64,000 bases of DNA from Onchocerca volvulus. Taxonomy: Eukaryota; Nematoda; Chromadorea; Rhabditida; Onchocercidae. Below are positions 11,601-25,000 of this stretch, piece by piece. The DNA lies in assembly GCA_000499405.2 (NCBI GenBank), contig HG738140.1:866188-930187 (forward strand). Reading direction: 5' to 3'. The position numbers and the translations under genes were made by a program. The notes under the pieces were generated by a model. The model made no database searches and was not told the DNA's origin. It was given only the letters and a program-made list of their open reading frames with translations. How positions within the stretch are numbered: position 1 is the stretch's first letter; the number at the start of each line of letters is the position of its first letter.

Positions 11601-11992
11601 CAGTGGAGATTCAAAAAAGGAAAGCAATCACAGTGATATGGGCAATAGTGCTCACAGTGCAGGCCGTGGAGATGCTCGTTGGCAAACAAGCAAGAGTAAT
11701 TTTTAAATTCCAAAATTTGAGGCAAAAATGTTATCTATTATTTCTTCCTAATTTTTGCTCTTACAGTTTTGTCTTTTCCTTAATGGATGTATCCCTATGC
11801 GTATGTCACACAAGATGATGATGGATAGTAAAGGAGAGTTATGTAAGGTATAGCTGTAAACAAAAGTTAGGTGAGAATTTAGATGATGCAACACGTCGTC
11901 GTTCAATGGCTACTACGGATGCAAGTCAGTCTGATACGGAAGTCACGGAGAAGGAATTTAAGAATGCTGGTGCTGCTGTAGGAAATGAATAA
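8636..11992 (+). CDS. Y-box / cold-shock domain RNA-binding protein (CEY-like)
   Basis: Nine exons read as one frame of 308 codons: 8636-8686, 9531-9596, 9961-10060, 10336-10430, 10641-10775, 10974-11070, 11249-11356, 11531-11695, 11883-11992. Exons 4-6 encode one cold-shock domain with both RNA-contact motifs: YGFI (RNP1-like, after [10 protein letters not shown]) and DVFVHQ (RNP2). They continue into [20 protein letters not shown] and NVTGPNGV. Flanks are Arg-rich ([14 protein letters not shown] before; [15 protein letters not shown] after) with a Gly/Asp/Ser-rich tail, as in Y-box proteins that package and regulate mRNA in the cytoplasm. The third intron begins AT rather than GT (GAAAAAG|ATAAATT), although phase and homology demand the junction. 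Reading through exon 8 would give an alternative stop at 11706; splicing to exon 9 is preferred because the phase fits. Confidence 0.9.
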
Positions 11993-12046
11993 GTAGCGAA
12001 AGTAAATGAAGAAAGGGAATCATTCCGCACGGCTAATTTAATATGC

Positions 12047-12052
12047 AATAAA
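12047..12052 (+). promoter_or_regulatory. Poly(A) signal of the Y-box gene
   Basis: AATAAA lies 55 bases after the stop codon at 11992, which supports exon 9 as the last coding exon. Confidence 0.6.
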
Positions 12053-13036
12053 GCTGCTTTAATGGTTTATTTTATTCACTAATTTGTTGACTGTTATTAC
12101 ATATAGGCTTAATTTTTCGATTGCTCCATTATGCTATCTGAATTTTATATTTATGTAGAGAAACAAAGCGTTGTGAAATGTAGCATGCTTTATGACCATT
12201 CCTATTACATATCCAGTAGAATGAATAGTTGATTATTGTTAACGAAGCAAAGTACCGTTTCAATTATTTCACTGATATTTCAACAGGATGGAGCTGTATT
12301 CTTGAACACGTTCTATTGTATGTCTAATCAATAAATTATCTTTTATTGTTGAAGAACGTTTCGAAATCCTTGCAAATAGTTTACGCTACAATGCAATTGC
12401 TTCAGGTAATTTACTGAATTTCAAATGGTTAACAAATTGAGCATCATAAACGTCTAAACTAAGTGGTGGATAATTAGAGTAAGAGTTTGGGATCTTTAAA
12501 ATTGAGCTACTTAATTTTTTGCTGAGAAAAGACTTGTAAAAATATTTATACTTATATATGGCTAAAGTACGGTATACATTTATTGATGCGTAGGACGATA
12601 ATCGCGCTCATCATTTATAGCATGCGTTATTGACGGTGATAAGCTTGCTGTGGATAGCAGATATGATCTTGCATATATTCCCGTGAACTAAACAACAAAT
12701 TACTGTTGTCCAAGTAATAAAGGCACGACTTGTGGAGAAATCTTGCCTAACTTTTTAATAAACTTATCATATGCTTTACTTGAGACAATACCTTTTAGAA
12801 AGCAGATTCTTTAGAATATCTTTTGGAAAGAAAATTATTTCCCTTTTATTGCTGTCGAAATAAATAATTTGCTCGAATGTTATCATAAATTGAGCAAATC
12901 TCAGAATAATCAAAGCGAAAAATATCGTTCCAGTCTTATTTAACGGAAGAATTCCTAGAACACTTGATCAATGAATTACGAAAGGATAAATGTATGGGAA
13001 GAAAAGGAAACTGGTGATAAGAACGATACTCTAGCT
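12053..13036. other. Convergent intergenic interval
   Basis: About 1 kb between the 3' ends of the Y-box gene (+) and the peroxidase gene (-). AT-rich; no gene or repeat recognised. Confidence 0.6.
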
Positions 13037-13042
13037 TTTATT
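13037..13042 (-). promoter_or_regulatory. Poly(A) signal of the peroxidase gene
   Basis: AATAAA on the minus strand lies about 50 bases beyond the proposed stop codon at 13090-13092 and supports that end of the gene. Confidence 0.5.
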
Positions 13043-13089
13043 TTGTCTTTTATTTCTAACAGTAAAAAAAGATTTTCAATTAAATGGAA

Positions 13090-16000
13090 TTAAGTTGACT
13101 TCCAAAATAGATGAGCACATTGTACGATGCAAGCTGTATCCTGAAACAGCAATGTCTAATTTTCTGAGTGACAGTTGGATATATTCAATATATGATAATC
13201 ATAATTAGAAAAGATGACAGCAAAATGTAATTTCAGAAATCAGCATTAAAATTTCGTTTTAATTTCAGTAAATTAATTTGAAAATATAATCATACTCATA
13301 CAAACCTTCATGATTTCAGCAAAAAGGTACTGACTGAATAAAGCTATACAGTTTCTAATCGTTATTGTAGCACACTGAGACTGAAATGAATTTCATTATG
13401 ACTTTTACCAGTATACCAGTTCAGCATAGCAATATTAACTAATAAATTTACTATGGAAAGTTGAATAAATAACAATTTACTCGATTTACATACATTATCT
13501 TATTAACCAAAAAAATTAAAATAATCATTAAAATTACACACCCCTTTGCTTGTACACGTACATGACTGGCAAGGTGAAACACGTTTTGTTTCATCAAGTA
13601 ATATTACTGTATTACCGACATAACAAAGCGCTGAAAATTGTCAAATCGTATTTCTCTTAATTTATATTTTGCAAAAATTTGATTGTTTCAGTAAAGAAAG
13701 AAGACAACGAAAACAAGAAAGATGAACAAAATTTCGACGATATATTCCTGAGAATCTAATGAATTCACTAGATTCTAATATGAAATAAAACTAACGCCTA
13801 TCGATCCATTGATCCAAATTAACATGCTTGAAGTGAGCACATGAAGTAGGAACATTTCTAGAATTTATCCATTTCAATATATGTTATGTTCCATAATGTT
13901 AATAATTCATTCATTTAACTTCACATTATCACTAATTTTAGCAATCGTCTACGTTGGGATAAGTTGAGAATGACAATATCGATTGAGATTAATCGGATTA
14001 TCGGTTAGTTTTTTTGTTATGCATTACTTGACTATATGCGAGTGAACATTAAAAACAAATCTTAGATATTTACCTGTCCAAAGAGATTCATGATGTTAAT
14101 GTTTGAAATTCTATTATTTAATCTAATAACGCTTTGTTGCTTTGTCCGGTTTACAAATTGGCACTATCTGATTTATTTGAAATTTTTAGAGAAATATACA
14201 TCTTGATATATTCCAATATTAAAAGGCCGCTATTAAGTCAAATTTTAGAAAAATTTGCCGATAGGAATATGCAGAACTATGACTTGGAAATTCAAATGAA
14301 CAAGCTGTAAATTTATAATTTGAATAATATAAGTAAAATTACACGAATTCATCAGGCAGTAAAAATACATTTGGCTGTATTTTTAAGATCCGACTATTGG
14401 CGCATAAAAGTGAAGCTAGCGTTACTTTCCTGATTTCGTTAAGTTGTTCTGAAAATTTGAATAAAAATAAGGTATAAAATGGTTCTACCGTAATTTAATT
14501 TGGTTTAACTGACTATAAGAGATAATATCACTAGACAAATATTCGCCGAACAACATTGTTGTTCTTTTTTTTGATGGAAAAATTGCAACGGATATCAGTA
14601 TTAAACTGAAATTAGATTTCTGTACTTCAATTTGCACAAAAAATTTTTACATTTGATCGAATGACAAAGCAACTTTTCATCATATTCTGATCATTTCGAA
14701 ACATTTACATAAGAGAATTATTAGTAAATATTGTAATCAGGTGTAACATGAACAGAAACGAATAAACTCGGATAAACTTAGTAAATTTTTTTCTTCCTTA
14801 AAATTTTAATTCGATAGATTAAATTGAGGAAAAACTGCAAATGAGATTTACTTGGTGAAAAACGCGTTGCGTGCAAATCATTTTCGTAGTAAAATCGATC
14901 ACATTTTTTTATCCGATGAAATTGTTCTGCGATAATACATGCCATTGTTGGTGGTAGAAGAGCTCCTAAAGAAATGTGAAGAAAGTGGTAATAAATATTC
15001 TTATTTACATCTAAAATTATAAATTTGGATTTCATTATCTTCTTCTTCATCTCACCTTCCATAGGTCTTTCGCAGAGTAATCCAGGAAACAAATCGATAT
15101 CATCCACTGTCTTGTACAAGCTTCTTAATGCTACCACAGCTGATTCATTCATTTCAGTTAGGAGATCAGAGAAATCTTTGGCTGCACCAATACCACAGAA
15201 CTTCCTAAAGTATTACATAATAAGAATGTAACAGAGATAATAAGTACTAATTGATAGGAAAATAATAATGATGGAAATAAGCTAGCCCTATTACTAATTA
15301 GGACATTTTTAACTTCAGTTATCTTAGAATCTCAAATTTCTCTTGAAATCCAATTTAAGAAGCATAAAGAAATGAAAATAACAACGACTGATTATTTAGC
15401 CAAGCATGATTCTTCAAAAACGTAGATTCAGAAGACATCACCAAATTTCAATACATTTTATTTTGATGAATGTTCAAAATTTATACTTCTGTCAGTAATT
15501 ACTTCCGATATTTGGGTAATTTAAATTACTTTAGTTATAAAATGGGCGCTATAAGAGAGTGAAAAATATCAATACCGGAAAGTGTTATAAGGTTGTACTC
15601 CATGATCGCGAGCTCTCAATATATTCAGGCTAATAAGATCCATTCCAGAAAGTGGTTCACCTCGTCGGCCAAACAGATGATTCCTTAAAGCAGTAGTAAT
15701 ATGCCTATCGAAAGCCATTGATGGTGTACCAAGCAAGCCAACAAGTAACGAATCGATGCTACCTTTAAAATTTCATTCAAATAATCTAGAATCAATTCTT
15801 TGTACTAATGTAATTATTCCATGTAATCCAAAATGCTAAGTTGAAATTTTAAACAATTAAAACTTATATAAGTCTTGCTTTGCTTTAGTTTTCAGAATAA
15901 GATGAAATAATTCATTTTTAAATGTCTCCTGTTAGATGAAAACATTAGTACTATTGCGTGTGTCTCTCGTTGTCCCATATTGGCTGAGATTAAATAGCTC

Positions 16001-19000
16001 AAATGATGAGACTATCACAGAAATTATGTAAAGATAACAGAAAATCAACTGAACTTACCTCGTTTAGCATCATAAATCGCCTCAACAGAATTAAAATTTT
16101 CAACTAGATCAACCGGTTCAGTGAAATTTTTATAGTACGCGTTAAAACGTGAGAAAAACCGGCTAACTAAGGTATGACCAAAACGAAATGCAGCTGTTGC
16201 AAAAGGTTGCGATATTGATGCATCACATCCATCATCATAACCTGCAGTTGTCATTATATTAAAATAAATTTTACTAAAGCAAAGAAAAATTAATATTTCT
16301 ATCTTTTATCATTATTTTTTTATCACTAGAAGATAATAAATTTGTTCTCTAAATGCTATTAAGCATGAGGACAAAAAGATGAAAATTTTAGCCAGAAGAA
16401 ATTTTTTTAAGAAGACAATCTGGAACTGAATTAATACACAATCCAAATTTCAAGAGATTAAAATAAACGAATATTAGTTCCTGAAATATTACGATGATAT
16501 TGTATGATTCGATTAAGGCTTTGATAAGTACACGATGGAAACGACCGTCGGTTTTTCAAACATAACAATCTTTCCGGCCAGTGTATGACATTTAATTCTA
16601 AAAATACTGATTGAATATCCTTAAAGTTATAAAATCTGCTGTATCACTGTTATTTAGTAATTTACCTTGATAGTAACCAATTTTAAGAGTGTTTAAATCA
16701 TATTTATGCATCAATCTCTTCCCTAGCAATAGCGGAAGATATTCATTATAAGCTATATGAGCAAATTCTGCTCCTACAATTCGTCTCGTTTCCTGAAAAA
16801 AGATTAGCAAAAGAATTATTCTAAAAACTTCCATTAGATATACATTACTTGAACTAATCCATTTCTTCATTGACTTAATTCAAGATGATGTATTAGAAAA
16901 CATAAAATAAAAAAATCATTCACTTGAAAAATGCGTTCATCATTCCAAGACGGATTTCTTTTCTCTAATTTCCGAGCAATTCTGTTATGCTCGCGCAAAA
17001 ATATGTTATGCATTGATGTAAGCGCAGGTTGATGGCTATTCCGCTCATCACCGGCAACGAAACACATGAACTTCGGTGATGAACGACAATCCTGTTCTTG
17101 ATCTCCTTGTGGTAATGCTTCTCTGCAAAAAATAACAATTGATACTTTACATTTTTCATCCGTTAAATTTAAATTTATTATTACAAATTATTTTATTAAA
17201 ATATCTTAAATTCAAAAGAAATTACGAATTGAACACGCCAAGATTGGTGCTGTTAAGACGTCCACCAACAAAAGTACGCAATTCCTTCGCTTCACATTCT
17301 GTGGAACCATATATCACAGAACCATCCAAATATGCTGTTAACTGCAAAAATGTATTACGTTCGAGAAAATGTATGCAATCAGTATCCAGCATTATTTATT
17401 AGAATAATTTTAAACTATTATGTATTGACTCCACTACTTAGGGCGTATAGATTATCAAGTGCATTCTATTAAGGTAAGTAATACTTGTAATCATTTATCT
17501 ATTGACTTTTGACTGATTAGACAAAAAAAAAAAAAGGCATTTACATTTCTAATATTTCACTGCAATATTTCTAAGCATATAATATTGCATGTTTCATATT
17601 TGATATTTAGACTAGTCAAAATGCAAGTTATTATAAAATTAAATGTCAAGTGAAGTGTAGGAAATTCTTTAAGTAACAAAAAAACTAAAGAGATAACCTG
17701 ATTTATTTGATTTCGATAGCCAAGATTTAACTGCCCAAGAAGTGACCGTGTAAACGGAAGGCATCGTCGTTCACCACTTTCATCATGTGTCGGGAAAAAC
17801 GGATCATCAGATGGTATCGGTAACGGCATGCAATGCGTTGAGAGAGTTTCGTGTGAATCACATCGTGTACAATTCAGTATTTCATCATCTGGTCCTGAAT
17901 TATGAAATTATAACAAGAAAGTGCAGAAAATTGGTAATTTTGCCTTCAGTCAATAAAAACCTAAATGAGAAAGTAAGACTACGGTTAGAATTAAATTTGT
18001 CATTACGAATAATATCATAATGAAATTTATCGTTTGAATGGATTTATCAAATGTTTCGTTGATGTAACTTTGAAATTTTTATATTCCAATATTAAACTAA
18101 AATGAGAAAGATAATTTTCTTTACCCACTTTTCTCCATTATTATTATCATCAGTTTTGATTAAAAATTCCGTTTCTCATGATCCGTCAAATATTTATGGC
18201 CTACCATAAATTCTGAACCTTTACTTTTTCACGTAGAAAAGCAATAGATAAGAAAATAATAAAGACTATTTAATTACCGACATATCTATCAAACTAACTG
18301 ATTCGTAGTATTATTGAAATGAAGGAAGATATTTCTATCAGAAATCGCGCAAACAAACGAAAGTATGTATATTCATTAATTTTAGTCTGATTTCTTGGAG
18401 TCTAATCTATTAATCATTCTTTCGTTTCACGAATATTCATGCAATCTCGATAATTCATTTCAATTCAGTAAAATAGAACAAAAAAAAAAGTGCATCGTAT
18501 CATGTCGACAATAAAGATGATGAAAGATGTCAATTTGAGGAAACGATTGCATCGCTAATTTATTTCTAAAGCAAAGCAATATAAGATGTACCACGCTCAA
18601 TAGGTGAATGTGTCACTTCGTGATCGAGAATTTGTCCGAATTGCATAATCATACCGCTAAATTTCTGATGACTGATTGGTAAATCAAAGTGTATTGTATT
18701 TGATATTACACGTGCTGATGGTAGCAATTCACCTGTTACAGACTTCGATCGTGGCATATCGATTCCTAAATAATTTTCACTCCTAATTGATAAATAAAGA
18801 AAGAAGAAAAAAAAAACAAAACAAAACAAAAAAAAAAGCAAAAAATTAAAAAAAAACAAAAGAAAAACAAAAAACAAAAAAGAGAAAACAAAAACGAAAC
18901 AAAAAAAAAAATGATTTACGTGAATTTCAATTGAAATAGAAAATTATGATAGGCATTGTTGGCACTAAAATGATCCCAAAAATATTGTGACACATGATTA

Positions 19001-22000
19001 TCATATTAGTATCATCAAAAACTATCATTTAAATATGATAATTATAACGAATTGGAGTTCAATTTGAGCAGAATTAAAGTTTTCAATTCTAAATACAAAT
19101 GATCATATTGCTGTTCTAATCATAATGTTATTAGCTTCTGAAAGATAAAAACAATCTAAAACTATGAAAAAGTTTAGGTTTCATATATTTTTATCTTTTA
19201 CTTGATGCTGTTGTTTCCTCGCAAATTAAGAAGCAAACCGTCTTCATATGCTGGTGGCAAAAGATGAATCAGTGGACCGAAAGCGTTAGCGAAATGAGGA
19301 TTTTGAAGATTGTTGCACCAGCCAGACATTGTCCTATATGGAGTGTTATCATCGCATGGCAAATTTTTAGGTAAACACTTTTCCACCGATCCACCAGGTC
19401 CAAGAAATGGTTCAATTCTGCTAATAAACCTTCAAAAAGGAATCCAAAAATTCATATATTTCGTCGAGTTTTCAGTTTTATAGTCCCTGTTTAACCATAT
19501 TTTTCCCTCCATTTGTTGTCAAATTAAGCAAATTAAGCAATTATCCAAAATAGCTCAATTTTTTTTTTTTAATTCGATGGTTTTAACTGGTTAGAATCAT
19601 CAATCACTGAAATTAGAAAGATAAATGATATCTGGATGGATTATATATGTTTTAAAAACTGGAATCTTCTGAATACTTAAGCAATGATTTCGATATAATC
19701 TCAAAACCATTCAATTTCTTAATGTACCAAAATTTAAATCTATCTTTTCAGAAAACAAATGTGAAAGCAAAAAAAAAAAAAAAAATGAAAAAAAACTAAC
19801 GAGCTTACGTCGATTTGCTGTAGCAGGTTCTGCATTTTATTAATATCTAGTTCTCGTAACAATTGTTTGTTACTTTCTGACTTAATTCTGCAAGAAACAT
19901 GCAGGTTATGTAGAATAATTTTTTCAAATGAATGATGGTCGATTTTTCCAAAAGCGATAAGTTATTATCAAATAGTAGGAAAAGTATTAGACTCACTTGG
20001 ACATCATATTCTTTGTGACCTGTAGGAAGATATCGGATACTCGAGCGATCGCCATAGCTTCATGCTTCGCTCGCATCATTTTACCATAGGATAGTAATGG
20101 ATCGCCAGATTTAAACAAATTCTGATCTGAAAATATAAAAGTTGTATCATTTGCCTAATGTAGAAGTTTGTAATTAATAAGACATTCAGTTTCTTGACAT
20201 CATAGTAAAAGAAGATTTTAAAACTTCAGCCAACAATATTCATAATTTGACTTACAAAATCGATGATTATTACGAGTAAATAAGCACTATCATTACTATA
20301 GATAATTAAAACAGTTGCATGAAGTAATCTGTGGAATAATTAAATAAAAATGATGTATAGTTCATACTAAACAAATAAATGTGTAAATGACTGTATTCAA
20401 TACATAACTTATAATTAAGTTAATTATAGCAATAATAAAGTTGAAAAATGAAGATTGATACTTTCTCGGATAATTTGTCGTTCACGTTTACGGCGTTGTT
20501 TAATCTCTTGCATAGCGATTTCGATTGCTTCCTCAATTGTTGCTTCTGTTATGGGTACATTCAACTTATGTGATTCATCATGCCACTTATTCAAATCCAT
20601 ATCCAAGCGTAACGTTTCGTTACAATTAATTGGGTAATTGCTGAAATGAATTAAATTCATTGACAATTTAGGTAGAATTGAAACAAAATTGGAAAATATG
20701 CACATGTAAACAGAAATCATTTTATTATAGAGACTTTTGATAGTGACTCATCTGTAAAATATTGTATTTTCACATGAAAAAGTTTTGGAAATACCTACTT
20801 ATAATTATTCTCCAATTCAAATACTCTCGGTTGTATCATATCAAAATACTCCACATTATTGCACAATATTCTAGCCATTGTAGTTTTCCGAATTTCAATT
20901 AATTGCTCTTCCGTAAAACCTGATGGCGCCAGTTCATTCTCATACCAATAGCGATCACCTTCTTTTGTCTAAACTAGTAAAAATTTACGTAAGCAAATAT
21001 TTCATTTATTTGTTCTTAATAACTTATTCGGATCTACAAATTAAGTTAGCAAATCATAGTTGTAAATATATTCGTGTCTAAATTTATCTGCTCGCATTAT
21101 TTAAAACATCTTTCACTACTTTTTTTTTTTAAGCTTATTTTTTTTCAAACTATTTTTTCTAAGCCAATAAAATAATAGATTTTGAAATTTGATCAAAACT
21201 TAAAAAAGTCAAAAATAAATAAAAAATATAAGGCCTTTTGAAATTGCAATGAAATGATGCAACTAAAGGTTGGTCCGAGAATCGCTCCATGAATTGGTTT
21301 CTCAGCCAATCCGAGTAGAAATAAATCCATGTCATTCACTGTTTTGTACACATTTGATAGTTCTCTTATCAGCTCTATTCCACCAATCAGATCATCCATC
21401 AAATCGTCAAATGATTGAATCTGTTAAAAATATTCTTCAAATAAACTATCGAGAAATTTTTAGCCATATAATTATAAAAAAAAAAAAAAAATTTAGCCAA
21501 AAAAATTATAAAAAAAAATTTTAGCCATAATTATAAGAAAAAAAAATTTATCCATAAAATTATAAAACTTTATAACGAATTTAAACTAATTCAAAATTAA
21601 AATCAATGATATTTGGGTTCAGATAACTTACCTTACTACCACCGCAATATTCTCGCCATACAGTATACGGTGGAATACCATGATCACGACCAATTTGTAA
21701 AATCAATGCTGCAAGATCATATCCCAAATTTCCTTCCCCTTTGAAAAGTTTATTACGAAATTCATCATTCATGTACATCGTAGGTCCATTGATTGGCTCC
21801 CGTAACAGATATCTGAAATTCCGAAAGCTTATTATCATTTGTTGCAATTCATCTATATAAATAAAAATATAAATATTCATTGCTACTTTCGACACAAAAT
21901 TGCAAATTCTTCACCAGTTGCTTTGAAATTTTAACATAACTTTGGCACGTTTCTATATAGATATATCTTGATTTTTTTCTTTTTCACCTGTCACACCTGT

Positions 22001-25000
22001 GAAAAGTAAAAGTGAGCGGACTAAATTTTTTGACCATGCCTAATTTCTATAATAAAGTGTCAACTAATTAAGGAGACATGCTGGAGGAAGAGCCCCGAAA
22101 ATTTTGAAAAGTCAGGATTTTGGAGCTTGAGTTAATTTTAGTCGCACAGTTCGACGGCAGCAGGAGCTCAAGTTCAAATTCAGGTTCGGTTACTAAATTA
22201 ATTTCTACTTTGTAGCGACACGTTAAGACGTTAAAATTAATTGCAAAAATGCATATCCAGTTGCAAAACAATTGATGAGTTGAGCTATTTTCACACCAAG
22301 TGCTGGAAATTCGGAACGGTGCGGATTGATCTGATCTCAGGACGAATTTCATTGCCTCAAAACTTCTGTAGTTTAGTGATGTCAAAATAAGAATTGGTTG
22401 AAAAATGATAAATGAGTTATTTTTGTTGCCGTCTATGAACTTAATAATATTATTCAGTCTAATTTTCAAAGTGGGGCAGTCACATACAAGTCCGTCGACA
22501 ACTATTATGGAAACAGATGGAATTTTTGAATTCACTCGATCTGCCAGTGATGCCGTCGAACGTTGAAAATAATTGAAAATGGGCGTGCCATTATCATTTT
22601 CCAAAATATCGACCAGCCAAAACTCTGCAACGACACGCAACTTGCAATAAAAAAAATAATGAGTTAAATGGCAGAAGCGACAATCTTGACACTCTTTAAA
22701 GGTGAAGATGTTCTCATCTCCTGCATTCCATAATTCCAACGGATATGCCATTTCAATTTAAGAGATTGCAATGTCCAATTCGATTGGCGTTTGCAATCAC
22801 CTCAGGACATTATTTTAGAACTGGGCGGTTTAGATCTAGAGACTGTTTCTCACATGCGCAGTTATATGTTGCGTATCTTAGAATCGGCAAACCAAGCAAT
22901 CTTTCTATCCACAATGGAAGAACAAAAAATTGCGTACCAAAAAGCATTGTGAAATTAATCATATCAAAAGCATGGGTTTTTCTTTCGGCGAAAGCCGAAA
23001 GATGTCAAATAGAGCCATGAAAATTTTTGCAAACGAAGAGTACTAAAAGCAAATGGTGCGATAAATAATTTCAAAGGGATGATAAACATATTTACCGCAA
23101 AACGCTCGAATTTATGGCCAAATTTATGGCCAACAAATCAAGAGGCGGTGGGATGAAGATCAGATAAGGGAAGAGCTCCGAAAAGATTTAAAAATACAGG
23201 ATTTGGAGCTAGAATACAAGTTCAAATTTCGGAGTTCAAAGCAACAATCCGATATTTAGTTGAATAATATTCATAGAGCGACGAATGAAGGAATAACCCA
23301 GTGATCAATTTGACTGGATGTGACGAAAAATTGTTCTTCCACTCAAGAAAACTTCCTCGATAGGCTTCATATTGTCACACATGACACAAAAGTCTTTTCC
23401 GATACTCATTTATGACTAAGCCGAATCACAATAACAAGAAGGAGCAATCCTTAATCTAACCAGATTGCAGTTCAAATTACAATTTGATCAGATTTTTTTA
23501 TTCAGCATTTTCCACTTAACCATATTCAGCTGCAGCAATGCATGTATCTAATAAAACATGCTTTGCATGCAGAATTGTGTCAAAATTTCAAAGTAATCGG
23601 TGCGAACTTTCAGAGATCCAAGATTTTGAACAAACGAATACTTACAATTTTATTTAAATAGACTAGTGGACCCGGACAAGCATTGGCGCGACAAAGTGAT
23701 CATCCAGCCAGTTACATTATCTTTATCACAGTTTTATCATACTTAAAAAACTACTTACCTCAATATTCCTCTAATTTGATCAGTTGAAAAAAGTGATCCT
23801 GGATCGTTGAAATATTCATTTAATGGTCGTTCAAGTATTTTGATGCTGTCATCTTCGTACAGTGCAGGATGTTTGCCAAACATTGTGAAGAAAAACTATA
23901 AAGCATTTGGAAATTTCTATGAAATTTCAAATTCCAAATCAAAGAAAAAGGCTATCATATTTCAAAGACAATCATTTTTTATACAAAAGAATGAAATAAT
24001 AACAAACAAAATTTGTTCCATTTCTTTTTAATATAAGTATTACTTAATGACATCAAAATATTTGGGAATTTATCTTAATACCGTCGATTCAAATATGCAT
24101 TTTCTGGATAAATTAAAGAACAATGGAATTTTTTAAATCTGACTAACAACTGATTAAAAAATAAACTTGTCCAGCAGCAGCAGCGTATGTGTTGATGACA
24201 GTAGGATCTACGTTAGAATTATAATTTGCACTGTATCCGGAAGATAGCGGTTGTAGTCTAAATTTTGACCAATTTTCTTTGCTAATCAAAATAGGTAAGA
24301 ATTCGTTAAAAGTGATATGCTGCAACTGTGCGATTACTATTCTTCGACTTTCCTGATACAACTGCTCATCAGACCAATATGGATTTATGGCCTGCAATTC
24401 ATCAAAAATATAGTGCCATATCGAAATTAATTTCAAAATTTTTAAACAATGAAGTTATTTTAATATTCCAAATATGAAATCAGTCATTAACTGCTGTCTT
24501 TAAACTTGTAATCGAATGGACCAATTAAATATATTGACATCGAAAACATCCTCAATGTTTTTTTTTTTTTTTTTCTTTTGTATCATTTATTATATTTATA
24601 AGAGAAAATTTTTTGTCTTTAAACTCTTATTTTGAAATAATTATCAATTTATTCACTTGCTTAAAACTCAGATTTCAAAACGAAAAAAATTTCTGACAGT
24701 TTAGTTTCCCATTATTGTTGATACAAATCATTTATTACAAAAAGTACAGTCATTTAAATCTTTCATACAAGTAAGAATATATTTATATACTGTATAATTA
24801 GTCTTATGAAATTGGATTATCTAAGCAGTCCGCCTAATTCATTCAAGTTTCGATAAGTTTTATTTTCCCTTTAATTTATTCTGTCTTTTTATTTTTCTTT
24901 GCTACTTAGAAAAGATGCATACGGTGAGTTAAAGGGAAAATAAAACTTATCGAAACTTGCTATAATATGATGTAAAGTTCAAATTTTTTTTAATTAGAAT

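Noticed and set aside
18566..18877. 103-codon frame starting with a long Phe-rich stretch
   Set aside because: The N-terminal half is translation of an A-rich intron; only 18592-18765 is a real peroxidase exon.
22068..22751. 227-codon minus-strand frame
   Set aside because: It overlaps the plus-strand Helitron helicase remnant of copy 2, has no family motif, and is explained as an antisense shadow.
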